Both the position numbers and the translations under genes were made by a program. A DNA stretch of 39,346 nt from Candidatus Desulfobacula maris (GTDB lineage: Bacteria; Desulfobacterota; Desulfobacteria; Desulfobacterales; Desulfobacteraceae). Location of the stretch: the NCBI GenBank assembly GCA_014383445.1, contig JACNHV010000196.1, forward strand, positions 1 through 39,346, given 5' to 3'. The notes beneath the pieces are model-generated. The model was given only the letters and a program-made list of their open reading frames with translations, was not told where the DNA came from and made no database searches. Below, piece after piece: positions 31,764-39,346 of the stretch; position 1 is the stretch's first letter; each line of letters begins with the position of its first letter.

Positions 31764-33569
31764 TCAATACATTGCCTCAATCAGGTCTCCAAATGCCTTG
31801 TTAATGAAATTTCGTTTGACCTTCATGGTGGGGGTAATCTCCCCGTCCTCTTCATAAAGTTTTTTGGGTAAAATAGTGAATTTTTTAATTTTCTCCACTT
31901 GGGACAGAGTTTCATTGACTATTTTGATCTCTTTATCGATAAGGGATTTGATCTGTTCGTGGGCGGTGAGGTCTTTGTATGTGGAAAACTGGATTTTGTT
32001 GTCCTGGGCGAATTTAACCACGTTGTCCTCATCAATGATGATCAGGCAGCTTAAAAATTTACGCTTGTCGCCAATTACTACTGCATCGTTGATGTAGAGG
32101 CTTGATTTGAGCTTGTTTTCAATGTATTGCGGGGTGATATTCTTTCCGCCTGCGGTTACAATAATATCTTTTTTGCGGTCAGTGATGCTCAGATATCCGT
32201 CGTCATCAATGGTTCCCACATCACCTGAAAGTAGCCAGCCGTCCACAATGGTTTCAGCTGTTGCCTTTGGGTTTTTGAAGTATCCTTTGAATACACCCGG
32301 GGATCTGACAAGAATTTCACCGTCATCGGCAATTTTAATTTGTACCCCTTCCAATGGAACGCCCACCGTTCCGAATTTTACCTCGCCTAGCTTGGCCGTG
32401 GTGGTAACGCCTGTACCTTCCGTCTGCCCGTACCCCTCCACCAGGTTCACGCCAATGGAGTGGAAAAAATGGAGGATTTCAGGGGCAATGGGTGCGGCAC
32501 CGGAATAGGCCACGCGCATGCGGTCAAAGCCCAGGCGCTCTTTGAGTTTGCGAAACACGGCAAAGTGAGCCAGGTTGTACAACAACTCGAGCGTGGCCGG
32601 TACGGGTTTGAACTCCATCATCAGGCCGGCCCGCTTTTTGCCGATCTTGAGGGCATAGTTGAAGACAAGGCGTTTGAACCAGGTAGCATCAGCCATTCGG
32701 ATCAGGATGACAGAATAGTATTTTTCCCAGATGCGGGGGACTGCATGGCCCACGGTGGGGGAGATCTCCATCATGTTGTCCGTGATGGTGTCCATGCTCT
32801 CAATAAAATTAACCACATGCCCCACATCAAAATGGGCCAGTATGGTGAAGAGCTGTTCAAAAATGTGGCAGAGCGGTAGAAACGACATGATATCATCGTT
32901 GTCATACATGGGATTGTTGGACGAAATGGCCTTTCCCATCCAGACACAATTTTTATGTGTCAGCATGGCACCTTTTGGCGGTCCCGTGGTTCCAGAGGTG
33001 TAAATGAGAACGGAAAGATCTTCAGGGTCTATTTTTTGAATGCTCTCTTCAAGCCTTCCCGGGTTTTCCTGTTCTTTTTTGGCTCCCAGTTCCAGCAACT
33101 GCTCAAAGGTCATGACCATGGGGTCTTTGAAATTATGCAGGCCCTCGGTGTCCCATACGATGATTTTTTCAAGCCCAGGGGCCCTGTCCCGAAAATGAAT
33201 CCACTTGTCGAGCTGTTCTTCATTCTCTACGAAAAAAATTTTGGAATCTGAGTTGGCCACCACGTACTCCACCTGCTGCCAGGCATTTGTGGAATATACA
33301 CCGGCGGTTGCAGCACCGCAGCACTGGATACCGATGTCTGCATAGACCCACTCCGGGCAGTTGTCACCAATGATGGATGCACAGTCTCCTTTTTTTAGCC
33401 CCAAAGACATCAAGGCATAAGCCACACGGGAAACATTCCGGTCATATTGGTTCCAGGTGATGTCCTTCCAGAGGCCGTATTCCTTCTTTCGCATGGCCAC
33501 CCGGTCGCCCCAGCGGGAAACCGCAGCCTTAAACTTGGACGGTACTGTATAATCATTATTTTCAGACAT
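31764..33569 (-). CDS. AMP-forming acyl-CoA synthetase (long-chain type)
   Basis: A 601-residue adenylate-forming enzyme that activates a carboxylic acid with ATP and CoA. It contains the P-loop LIYTSGTTGPPKGAMLTHKN near residues 189-208, the VEGYGQTEGTG motif near 375-385, the hinge YLSITDRKKDIIVTAGGKNITPQ near 455-477, and a C-terminal catalytic Lys in TPTMKVKRNF. The sequence is FadD15-like (long-chain class), but substrate length cannot be fixed. It is the last gene of the liv-type transporter operon (38 bp after LivF), so transported acid and activation are probably linked. Its stop lies about 10 bp from the truncated end of a TetR remnant. Confidence 0.93.
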   Translation of the reverse strand: MSENNDYTVPSKFKAAVSRWGDRVAMRKKEYGLWKDITWNQYDRNVSRVAYALMSLGLKKGDCASIIGDNCPEWVYADIGIQCCGAATAGVYSTNAWQQVEYVVANSDSKIFFVENEEQLDKWIHFRDRAPGLEKIIVWDTEGLHNFKDPMVMTFEQLLELGAKKEQENPGRLEESIQKIDPEDLSVLIYTSGTTGPPKGAMLTHKNCVWMGKAISSNNPMYDNDDIMSFLPLCHIFEQLFTILAHFDVGHVVNFIESMDTITDNMMEISPTVGHAVPRIWEKYYSVILIRMADATWFKRLVFNYALKIGKKRAGLMMEFKPVPATLELLYNLAHFAVFRKLKERLGFDRMRVAYSGAAPIAPEILHFFHSIGVNLVEGYGQTEGTGVTTTAKLGEVKFGTVGVPLEGVQIKIADDGEILVRSPGVFKGYFKNPKATAETIVDGWLLSGDVGTIDDDGYLSITDRKKDIIVTAGGKNITPQYIENKLKSSLYINDAVVIGDKRKFLSCLIIIDEDNVVKFAQDNKIQFSTYKDLTAHEQIKSLIDKEIKIVNETLSQVEKIKKFTILPKKLYEEDGEITPTMKVKRNFINKAFGDLIEAMY

Positions 33570-33607
33570 TTATTAACCTATGTATTATTTGGCTTTTGAT
33601 ATCAATT

Positions 33608-34390
33608 CTATCGCCATGCTTTTTTCCGTTTCCAGCGCTGATACCCCTTGGCAGATGTTTCTGATTTTACACCCATATAAAACTCTTTGACGTCCTTGTC
33701 CTCCATCAGGTCGCAGGAGTTTCCCTTCATGACAAAACGGCCGTTTTCCAGGATCAGGCCTGTTTGGGAAACACCCAGGGCCATCCTGGCGTTCTGCTCC
33801 ACAAGCAGGATGGTGACGCCCTCGTCATTGATGGTCCTGATAATCTCAAAGATTTCTTTTACCAGGAGGGGAGAAAGTCCCAGGGAGGGTTCATCCAGGA
33901 GAAGCAGTTTGGGCCGGCTCATCAGGGCTCGGCCGATGGCCAGCATCTGCTGCTCGCCCCCGGACATGGTACCTGCCCACTGGTTCACCCGATCCTTGAG
34001 TATGGGGAAATAGTTAAAAACCCGGTCAAAATCATCGTCAATGCCTTTTTTGTCATTCCGGGTATAGGCCCCCATGAGAAGATTCTCCCGGATGGTGAGT
34101 TCTTCAAATACCTCACGTCCTTCAGGCACCAGGGTAATTCCCTTGCGCACGATCCTGTCCGTGTCCATGCCGTCGATGCGCTCACCCATGAACTCAATGG
34201 TTCCCTTGTCCGGCTGGTCATCGATCAGGCCCATGATGGTTTTTAAAATAGTGGATTTCCCGGCGCCGTTATTGCCCAGAATAGCCGTTATGCTTCCCTC
34301 TTCCACAGTAAGGGAAGCCCCCCGGATGGCGTAAATCAGATCGTAGTAGGTCTCGATATTTTTTATCTCAAGCAGTGCACTCACCTTCAT
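33608..34390 (-). CDS. livF: branched-chain amino acid-type ABC transporter ATPase LivF
   Basis: A 260-residue ATP-binding subunit of the HAAT (liv) family. Motifs are Walker A GNNGAGKST near residue 39, signature MSGGEQQMLAIGRAL near 142, and Walker B LLLLDEPSLGLSP near 163, whose LGLSP is typical of LivF. Its start overlaps the livG end by 23 bases; a GTG two codons in (34384) is an alternative. With LivG, LivH, LivM and LivK it forms a complete importer. The protein has an extra basic tail (GYQRWKRKKAWR) not usual in LivF. Confidence 0.93.
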   Translation of the reverse strand: MKVSALLEIKNIETYYDLIYAIRGASLTVEEGSITAILGNNGAGKSTILKTIMGLIDDQPDKGTIEFMGERIDGMDTDRIVRKGITLVPEGREVFEELTIRENLLMGAYTRNDKKGIDDDFDRVFNYFPILKDRVNQWAGTMSGGEQQMLAIGRALMSRPKLLLLDEPSLGLSPLLVKEIFEIIRTINDEGVTILLVEQNARMALGVSQTGLILENGRFVMKGNSCDLMEDKDVKEFYMGVKSETSAKGYQRWKRKKAWR

Positions 34391-35156
34391 CTTCTCCCAA
34401 GTAGGCTTTTAAAACTTCTGGATGCTTCTGGACGTCTTCGGGTTTCCCTTCGGTGATGGGCTGACCGAAATTTATTGCCAGGATGCGATCGGAAATGTCC
34501 ATGACCATGTTCATGTCGTGTTCAATGAGCAGGATGGTGATTCCCAGTTCATCCTGTATATCCTTGACCCAGAATATCATGTCCTGTTTTTCTTCGGAAT
34601 TCATCCCGGCACAGGGTTCGTCCAGCAGCAGCAGTTCGGGTTCCAGAGCCAGCGCCCGGCCCAGTTCAATCTGTTTTCTGGTGCCGTAAGGCAAGCCGCC
34701 CACAAGCTTGTTCCGGGATGCCTGGAGGTCCAGAAAATCAATGATTTCTTCTACTTTTTTTCTGTGTTTAACCTCCTCTTTCCCGGCAAAAGAGTTTCTG
34801 CCCCATAAAAAACCGCCACGGAAAAGACCGGTTTTCATGTAGATATGACGTCCCAGCATGATATTTTCCATGGTATTCAGGTTGTCAAAGAGCTCTATGT
34901 TTTGAAAGGTCCGGGCAATGCCTGCCCTGGCAACCCTGTCCGGTTTTTTACCCAGGATGGTTTTGTCCTTGAGCAGAATCTTTCCTGAACTGGGCTTGTA
35001 GATACCGTTGATACAATTGAAAAGGGTGGTTTTTCCTGCCCCGTTGGGGCCGATAATGGAAAAAACCTCACCCTTTTTCACCTCAAACGATATATTGTCC
35101 AGGGCTTTTAACCCGCCAAAAAGGATAGACAGGTCTTTGACTTCAAAAAATGCCAT
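34368..35156 (-). CDS. livG: branched-chain amino acid-type ABC transporter ATPase LivG
   Basis: A 262-residue ATPase. Walker A GPNGAGKTTLFNCING lies near residues 37-52, ARTFQNIELF (Q-loop) near 84, LPYGTRKQIELGRALA (the LivG-specific signature) near 156, and Walker B LLLLDEPCAGMN near 177. It partners LivF. It is preceded by an 82 bp gap containing a strong hairpin after the binding-protein gene, so its expression is probably lower than that of the binding protein. No defects were seen. Confidence 0.93.
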   Translation of the reverse strand: MAFFEVKDLSILFGGLKALDNISFEVKKGEVFSIIGPNGAGKTTLFNCINGIYKPSSGKILLKDKTILGKKPDRVARAGIARTFQNIELFDNLNTMENIMLGRHIYMKTGLFRGGFLWGRNSFAGKEEVKHRKKVEEIIDFLDLQASRNKLVGGLPYGTRKQIELGRALALEPELLLLDEPCAGMNSEEKQDMIFWVKDIQDELGITILLIEHDMNMVMDISDRILAINFGQPITEGKPEDVQKHPEVLKAYLGEDEGECTA

Positions 35157-35183
35157 TTGCCTAAGTTTCCCGCAATTCGTGTT

Positions 35184-35224
35184 AAATGTAAAAGGAGACT
35201 GGATGGTTCGGCATCGCAGCCTCC
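35184..35224 (-). terminator. hairpin between the binding-protein gene and livG (attenuating terminator or 3' stabiliser)
   Basis: On the - strand GGAGGCTG (35224-35217) pairs with CAGTCTCC (35201-35194) and GATG (35215-35212... read with its partner CATC 35205-35202) continues the stem after one bulged base, around loop CCGAAC. The tail is TTTTACATTT. It begins 15 bp after the binding-protein stop codon. A partial terminator here would give the usual excess of binding protein over membrane and ATPase subunits. Confidence 0.7.
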
Positions 35225-35238
35225 TGTTCTGAAATAGG

Positions 35239-36489
35239 CTATTTGCCCATTGGGATGTATTCGGTTTTAACCCAGTCTGTCAATACCTTGGCTTTTGCAT
35301 CTGCTGTGGCCTGTGCAAGAAAGACGGTGGTCTGGCCAATGCGGCAGCTGGGATCGTTGGCTTTAAACGGTGCAAAGCTGACTTTTCCCATGATACCCTG
35401 AAAGTCTTTTATCTTTTCCATCTCTGCCACAAGTTTTTCCCGTGTGAGATCTCTGCCACAGTTTTTCAAGGCTTCAATCATTGGCTCGACATATCCCATA
35501 CCTGCGGCAAAGGTCAATCCCCATCGTTCTTCCTTGGCAGCAAATTTTTTAAAGGCTTCTTCGTGGTATTTCTTTAATACGGGGTGGGTGGATGCGTTCA
35601 CATCTTCAATATTGCCGATACCAACTGCTGTAGGATCCATCATACCGAAACTTGCCAGAATGGTCCCGGCATACCCCCCTTTGGTAATGGCCATCATGAG
35701 CGGGATATCTCCGCAGGTGGTGGAGGTCATCCACTGGGGTTCAAACTGCATGGCCTTGCCCGTGCCCTGGAGACGGGCAACGTGCCCGGGACCCACGAAG
35801 AGCAGAACTGCCTCGGCTTCTGAATTACGGAATTTCATAATGTGGGGTTTCATATCCACGTCGGCCACATTGACCGGTATTTCAGCAACAAGCTTAAGGC
35901 CTGATTTGGCCAGCTGTTTCTGGGCACCTTCCAGCCCCTGTTTGCCGTAATCGTCATTCTGATAGGCAATGGCAATATTTTTAAACCCCAAGGTTTCCAC
36001 CGCATATTTGCAGAGCAGCTGGGCATCTCCCAGGTAAAGCGGATAGGTGTTGAAAAGATACTTGTTGGGCGGTTCTATCCAGTGGCGGGAGCCGGCAGAT
36101 GGTCCTATCCAGGGGATCTTCCTGTCCATGAGGTAGTCTTTTACAGCCAGACCCGGTGCCGTTCCCACTCCGGAAACCCAGGCAAACATGCCGATATCTT
36201 CCTGGAGTTGTTTGACACCTCCCATGGTCTTGGCTGGATTGTAGCCGTCATCAAAGTAGTGATGGACAAGTTTTCTGCCGTGGATGCCGCCTTCTTCATT
36301 GATCATCTTGAAATAAGCGTCGGTTCCCCTGGCCACTGCACCCCATGGAGCTGCCGGACCGGTCTGAGGACCCCACTGACCGATATGGATTTCCGTATCG
36401 GTGATGCCTTCTTCCGCTGCTGCATTAAAAGCCAGGCCGAGTACGACCACCGTCATAAAAGTCAAAACGTACACAAGATACTTTTTCAT
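35239..36489 (-). CDS. liv-type periplasmic substrate-binding protein
   Basis: A 416-residue type I periplasmic binding protein (Peripla_BP_6/LivK class). It has a cleavable signal peptide ending near NAAAEE (residues ~22-27). The domain opens with TEIHIGQWGPQTGPAAPWG and has GGIHGRKL near 68, NTYPLYLGDAQLL near 152, and GTILASFGMMDP near 275. At ~390 mature residues it is longer than LivJ/K and nearer to the binding proteins of aromatic or aliphatic acid importers. Combined with the acyl-CoA synthetase at the operon end, this suggests an organic-acid ligand rather than leucine. The next ~108 bp upstream (36490-36597) holds no gene and no structure I could recognise. Confidence 0.88.
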   Translation of the reverse strand: MKKYLVYVLTFMTVVVLGLAFNAAAEEGITDTEIHIGQWGPQTGPAAPWGAVARGTDAYFKMINEEGGIHGRKLVHHYFDDGYNPAKTMGGVKQLQEDIGMFAWVSGVGTAPGLAVKDYLMDRKIPWIGPSAGSRHWIEPPNKYLFNTYPLYLGDAQLLCKYAVETLGFKNIAIAYQNDDYGKQGLEGAQKQLAKSGLKLVAEIPVNVADVDMKPHIMKFRNSEAEAVLLFVGPGHVARLQGTGKAMQFEPQWMTSTTCGDIPLMMAITKGGYAGTILASFGMMDPTAVGIGNIEDVNASTHPVLKKYHEEAFKKFAAKEERWGLTFAAGMGYVEPMIEALKNCGRDLTREKLVAEMEKIKDFQGIMGKVSFAPFKANDPSCRIGQTTVFLAQATADAKAKVLTDWVKTEYIPMGK

Positions 36490-36597
36490 GCTTTTTCTCC
36501 TTTTTTTGGTTAGTAGAGGGTGCTGAAAGAATTGTCCTTAATGAAATAAGATCAAATACGATTCAGCCATTCCCCAATAATAGTTATCACACCTTCT

Positions 36598-37473
36598 TTA
36601 TACCTTCTTTACATAATGCCTGGCAAAAAGTCCGCTGGGCTTGATGCAGAGCACTATGACAATGATTGCAAATGCAACCACTGATTTAAACTCAATGGAG
36701 ATATAACCGCCAAAGAGATGTTCCACTATGCCCACGATATAAGCACCGAAAACAGCTCCCGGCAAAGAAGTCATACCGCCCACAACTGCACCGGCAAACC
36801 CTTTGAGCATAGGGCCCCACATCATGTAGGGCTCCACCAGCACAGGAGCGGCGAGCAAGCCTGCAACACAGCCCACCACGGCTGAAATTCCCCAGGTGAC
36901 CATGCGGATCTGTTTGGTTTTAATGCCCATCAGGGCGGCGGCATTTTCATTCATCTGGGTGGCTTTCATGGCAACACCCATCCTGGAAAAGCGAAAGAAG
37001 AGAAACAGGGTCAGCATAATAACCAGTGCCACCACCAGGGTGAGCAGGTCCAAAGAACTGATGAAAACATCCCCGATGATGATGCTGTCGTATGTGGAGA
37101 TCGGAAACGGCATGGCCCGCTGGTCAGCACCGAATTTCCATGAAACAAAGCCTAAGAGCATCATTTCCATGCCGATGGTAATGATGATCAGGCCCAGTAT
37201 ATTGGGTTCCTTTGCACGCCTCAGAATGGCAAATTCCAGAAAACATCCCAGAATAAAAGCAAAGATCAAGGTTGCCGGAAAAGCTATGTAGTAAGGGATA
37301 TTATAGGTGGAAAGCAGCATAAAGGCTATAAAAACAGGCAAAAGCGCCATCTCCCCCTGCACAAAGTTGGGCACCTCGGATGCCTTGTAGATCAATACCA
37401 TCCCCAGACCCATCAAGGCATATGAACTGCCCACTGCAATACCGCTGAGTACCATCTGTAAGAAATCGACCAT
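36598..37473 (-). CDS. livH: branched-chain amino acid-type ABC transporter permease LivH
   Basis: A ~291-residue permease with eight or so membrane segments. Family features are GIAVGSSYALMGLGMVLIYKASEVPNFVQGEMA near the N-terminus, an EAA-like loop ATQMNENAAALMGIKTKQI near 175, and GGMTSLPGAVFGAYIVGIVE near 235. I selected ATG 37473, five codons inside the longest frame, because AAAGGAATACA directly precedes it; the upstream alternative is a TTG. It pairs with LivM as the membrane channel. Confidence 0.92.
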   Translation of the reverse strand: MVDFLQMVLSGIAVGSSYALMGLGMVLIYKASEVPNFVQGEMALLPVFIAFMLLSTYNIPYYIAFPATLIFAFILGCFLEFAILRRAKEPNILGLIIITIGMEMMLLGFVSWKFGADQRAMPFPISTYDSIIIGDVFISSLDLLTLVVALVIMLTLFLFFRFSRMGVAMKATQMNENAAALMGIKTKQIRMVTWGISAVVGCVAGLLAAPVLVEPYMMWGPMLKGFAGAVVGGMTSLPGAVFGAYIVGIVEHLFGGYISIEFKSVVAFAIIVIVLCIKPSGLFARHYVKKV

Positions 37474-37513
37474 TGTATTCCTTTTCAAGTTTTTTTCATG
37501 AATTCAATTTATT

Positions 37514-38563
37514 TTAAAACGGCCATGTCATCCAGTACTTTTTGAACCGTATCCAGATGCCGAATATACCCAGGGGTTCGAACAGCATGATGATGATCAG
37601 GATCAGTCCGAATACGATTAACTGGATATTAGAGACACCTGTAAGGGTAAAATAGGACTCTGACAACGCTCTTATCCAGTCTCCGACATAGGGGATTTCA
37701 AGAATATTTCGAAGCTGCAGGTCGAGAAAACCGAGGAGACACGCCCCGGCGACAGATCCCATGATGGACCCTAAACCCCCCACCACCACCATGGTCAGGA
37801 ACATGACCGACATGAACATACTGAACAGCTCGGGCTCAATGAACCTCAGCACAAAGGCGTAAAGGCCGCCGCCGACACCGGCATAAAATGCGCTGACGGC
37901 AAAGGCCAGGGTTTTATAGAGGGTCAGGTTGACCCCCATGGTAGATGCTGCGATATCAGCGTCCCGGATGGAGATAAAGGCCCGGCCCACCTTTGTTTTG
38001 ATGATATTGCGGGCAACGAGCACCAGGAAAAAAGTGATGGGGATCAGGATGAAATAAAAGTCCTTGTCCGTCTCGATGTGCCAGGAGCCAATGGTCAGGT
38101 CCGGGGCGTGCAGTCCCTGGCGTTCGCCGAACATTTTAATCTTGCCGATGATCTGGGTAGCGGTGATGCCGAATCCCAGCGTGGCAATGGCGAGGTAGGG
38201 GCCCTCCAGACGCAGGGCCGGCAGACCGAGCAGAAAGCCTAAAAGAGCTGCCACAAGGCCGGCACAGGGCAGTGCCAGTAAAAAAGGAAAATGGGCATGG
38301 GTCATCAGGGCAATCGTGCCATATGCACCGATGGCAAAAAAGCCGGCATGCCCCATGGAAATCTGACCCGTATAGCCCACCAGAATATTCAGGCCCACCA
38401 CAACGATTACATTGATGGCCATGAAATTAGCCACATATACATAATAATTTTTCGCAATAAAAGGAAAGATGCTGAGGAGCAGAATCAGAACCCCCGACCA
38501 GAAGACAATTGTACCGGAGGTGAAAATCTGAACATCCTCGTAATAATCTCGTTTCCTATCCAT
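37514..38563 (-). CDS. livM: branched-chain amino acid-type ABC transporter permease LivM
   Basis: A ~349-residue permease and the first gene of the leftward liv operon. Family features are VVVGLNILVGYTGQISMGHAGFFAIGAY near residues 52-79, LEGPYLAIATLGFGITATQIIG near 118, ISIRDADIAASTMGVNLTLYKTLAFAVSA near 194, and VVGGLGSIMGSVAGACLLG near 255. The longest frame begins with GTG 38599. ATG 38563 is preferred because CAGGAG lies eight bases upstream, and the extra residues look non-family. About ten hydrophobic segments are visible. No truncation is seen. Confidence 0.92.
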   Translation of the reverse strand: MDRKRDYYEDVQIFTSGTIVFWSGVLILLLSIFPFIAKNYYVYVANFMAINVIVVVGLNILVGYTGQISMGHAGFFAIGAYGTIALMTHAHFPFLLALPCAGLVAALLGFLLGLPALRLEGPYLAIATLGFGITATQIIGKIKMFGERQGLHAPDLTIGSWHIETDKDFYFILIPITFFLVLVARNIIKTKVGRAFISIRDADIAASTMGVNLTLYKTLAFAVSAFYAGVGGGLYAFVLRFIEPELFSMFMSVMFLTMVVVGGLGSIMGSVAGACLLGFLDLQLRNILEIPYVGDWIRALSESYFTLTGVSNIQLIVFGLILIIIMLFEPLGIFGIWIRFKKYWMTWPF

Positions 38564-38647
38564 GCCTGCATTCTCCTGGTAAGACAGTGTAATATCCACT
38601 GACTAAAATTTATTATTGAATCTACAATTTTAATTTTTATTAAATCT

Positions 38648-38682
38648 ATAATTTGATATTGATTAAATGATGTCAAGTATTA
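38648..38682 (-). promoter_or_regulatory. candidate promoter of the liv-acyl-CoA synthetase operon
   Basis: On the - strand TTGACA (38676-38671) is followed after 17 bases by AATTAT (38653-38648). The surrounding 13-mer TAATACTTGACAT is identical to that upstream of the SDR/beta-oxidation cluster. The interval 38564-38770 is otherwise AT-rich and non-coding and serves both this operon and the divergent GntR gene. Confidence 0.5.
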
Positions 38683-38711
38683 TTTTGATTATTTGGTTTG
38701 AAAAATGCTAT

Positions 38712-38723
38712 CTATCTTGATAG
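38712..38723. promoter_or_regulatory. short inverted repeat upstream of the GntR gene, possible operator
   Basis: CTATC-TT-GATAG lies ~48 bp before the GntR start and ~36 bp beyond the liv -35 box. A short dyad in a divergent regulator/operon gap is a typical autoregulatory site, but the sequence is not a textbook GntR or FadR box. Confidence 0.3.
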
Positions 38724-38770
38724 TGTAATAATAAAATTTAAAAACCTTGGCCACTGGAATTAAGAAAACA

Positions 38771-39346
38771 ATGAATGATGAAACAATTATTAAATCAGAT
38801 AACGGGATATTTAATCTGCTGCTTATCAAATTGTATACACGGCAATTAACTCCCGGAGAAAAACTACCGTCCTTAAGGACCTTTGCCAAAGAACTCGGTG
38901 TAGACCAGGCATCTTTGCGTATCGCTCTTAAACAACTCGAAATGATGAACCTTCTCGATATCAGACGAAGTGACGGTGTCTATATCCAGGATTTCAAGGA
39001 AACAGGAGGATTGGATTTTTTAACCACCCTTTTTTCTGTAAAGGAAATCCAGGAAAATGAGTCCATCCTGGACACTTTTCTTGTGGAAGAAGTCTTAAGT
39101 TTCTGGAGCGCAATTTATCCGGAAATCATGTACATGGCGAGCTTGAAATTTTCATCCCTTGATTTAAAACGATTTTTAGAAATACTGGATTCACAGATAG
39201 AAAACATTGATGATATAGACAAGCTTGTTGACCTTGATATCAAGGCTCAGGAGATGCTGGGCAAACTTGCCAATAATCTTATTGTATCCCTGTTTTTAAA
39301 TTCTATGGCGCCATTGATCAAGAAAATGACAGATATGCTGTACCGG
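38771..39346 (+). CDS. GntR-family transcriptional regulator, C-terminus cut by window edge
   Basis: 192 codons are open to the window end. Residues ~8-75 form a GntR winged helix: LLLIKLYTRQLTPGEKLPSLRTFAKELGV, DQASLRIALKQLEMMNLLDIRRSDGVYIQDF. The rest is helical and FadR/FCD-like in character, though the subtype cannot be fixed because the protein is incomplete. It is transcribed away from the liv-acyl-CoA synthetase operon and shares its promoter gap, so it is the best candidate regulator of that operon, probably responding to an acyl-CoA or organic acid. The ribosome-binding site before ATG is weak (AAGAAAAC). Confidence 0.85.
   Translation, partial: MNDETIIKSDNGIFNLLLIKLYTRQLTPGEKLPSLRTFAKELGVDQASLRIALKQLEMMNLLDIRRSDGVYIQDFKETGGLDFLTTLFSVKEIQENESILDTFLVEEVLSFWSAIYPEIMYMASLKFSSLDLKRFLEILDSQIENIDDIDKLVDLDIKAQEMLGKLANNLIVSLFLNSMAPLIKKMTDMLYR

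Overview
The window looks like chromosome of a sulfate-reducing Desulfobacterota, probably Desulfobacteraceae (Desulfobacula-like). This is inferred from gene content: two ~600-residue DmdC-type acyl-CoA dehydrogenases, a QueG-like/ferredoxin pair beside beta-oxidation genes, a liv-type transporter linked to an acyl-CoA synthetase, and a cyclase/cNMP-domain transporter pair. There is no 16S rRNA or marker gene here to prove it. No rRNA, tRNA, CRISPR array or intact transposase gene was seen.

Layout. (1) 1-1181: a truncated SDR gene, yhbY and a CopZ-like metal chaperone. (2) 1195-6875, + strand: a membrane class III nucleotide cyclase, a SUMF1-fold exported protein, and a 1077-residue transporter-HEAT-cNMP-binding fusion. 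This reads as a cAMP-dependent signalling/transport module. (3) 6868-18658: the most unusual part, two divergent operons sharing a ~75 bp promoter region. Leftward: a pseudo-radical-SAM/GNAT fusion, a RimK-like ATP-grasp and a PP-loop ATPase. Rightward: a GshB-like ATP-grasp, a complete Dpp/Opp-type peptide ABC transporter (lipoprotein, two permeases, two ATPases) and a radical SAM protein. No precursor peptide is visible, so I infer ribosome-independent synthesis of a small modified peptide (or thiol or metallophore) coupled to dedicated peptide transport. A MITE-like element sits inside the leftward operon; removing it restores tight gene spacing.

(4) 18689-23431: a decay zone. It holds a TetR gene, a DJ-1/PfpI gene split by a 129 bp heptad-repeat element, an intact curA/old-yellow-enzyme pair, and a chimera of an M28 peptidase fragment and a TetR C-terminus. 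(5) 23482-31247, - strand: a fatty-acid/acyl-CoA oxidation cluster (QueG-like protein, ferredoxin-like protein, crotonase, two acyl-CoA dehydrogenases flanking an internally deleted 3-hydroxyacyl-CoA dehydrogenase, SDR). (6) 31326-31754: a TetR pseudogene whose 5' end is cut off next to the following block. (7) 31764-38563, - strand, visibly more GC-rich: livM-livH-livK-livG-livF-acyl-CoA synthetase, with a terminator-like hairpin after the binding-protein gene. It probably imports and activates an organic acid. A divergent GntR-family regulator (38771 to the window end) is the likely controller.

Two patterns run through the window: short palindromic elements disrupting or separating genes, and at least four broken genes between 19.5 and 31.8 kb.
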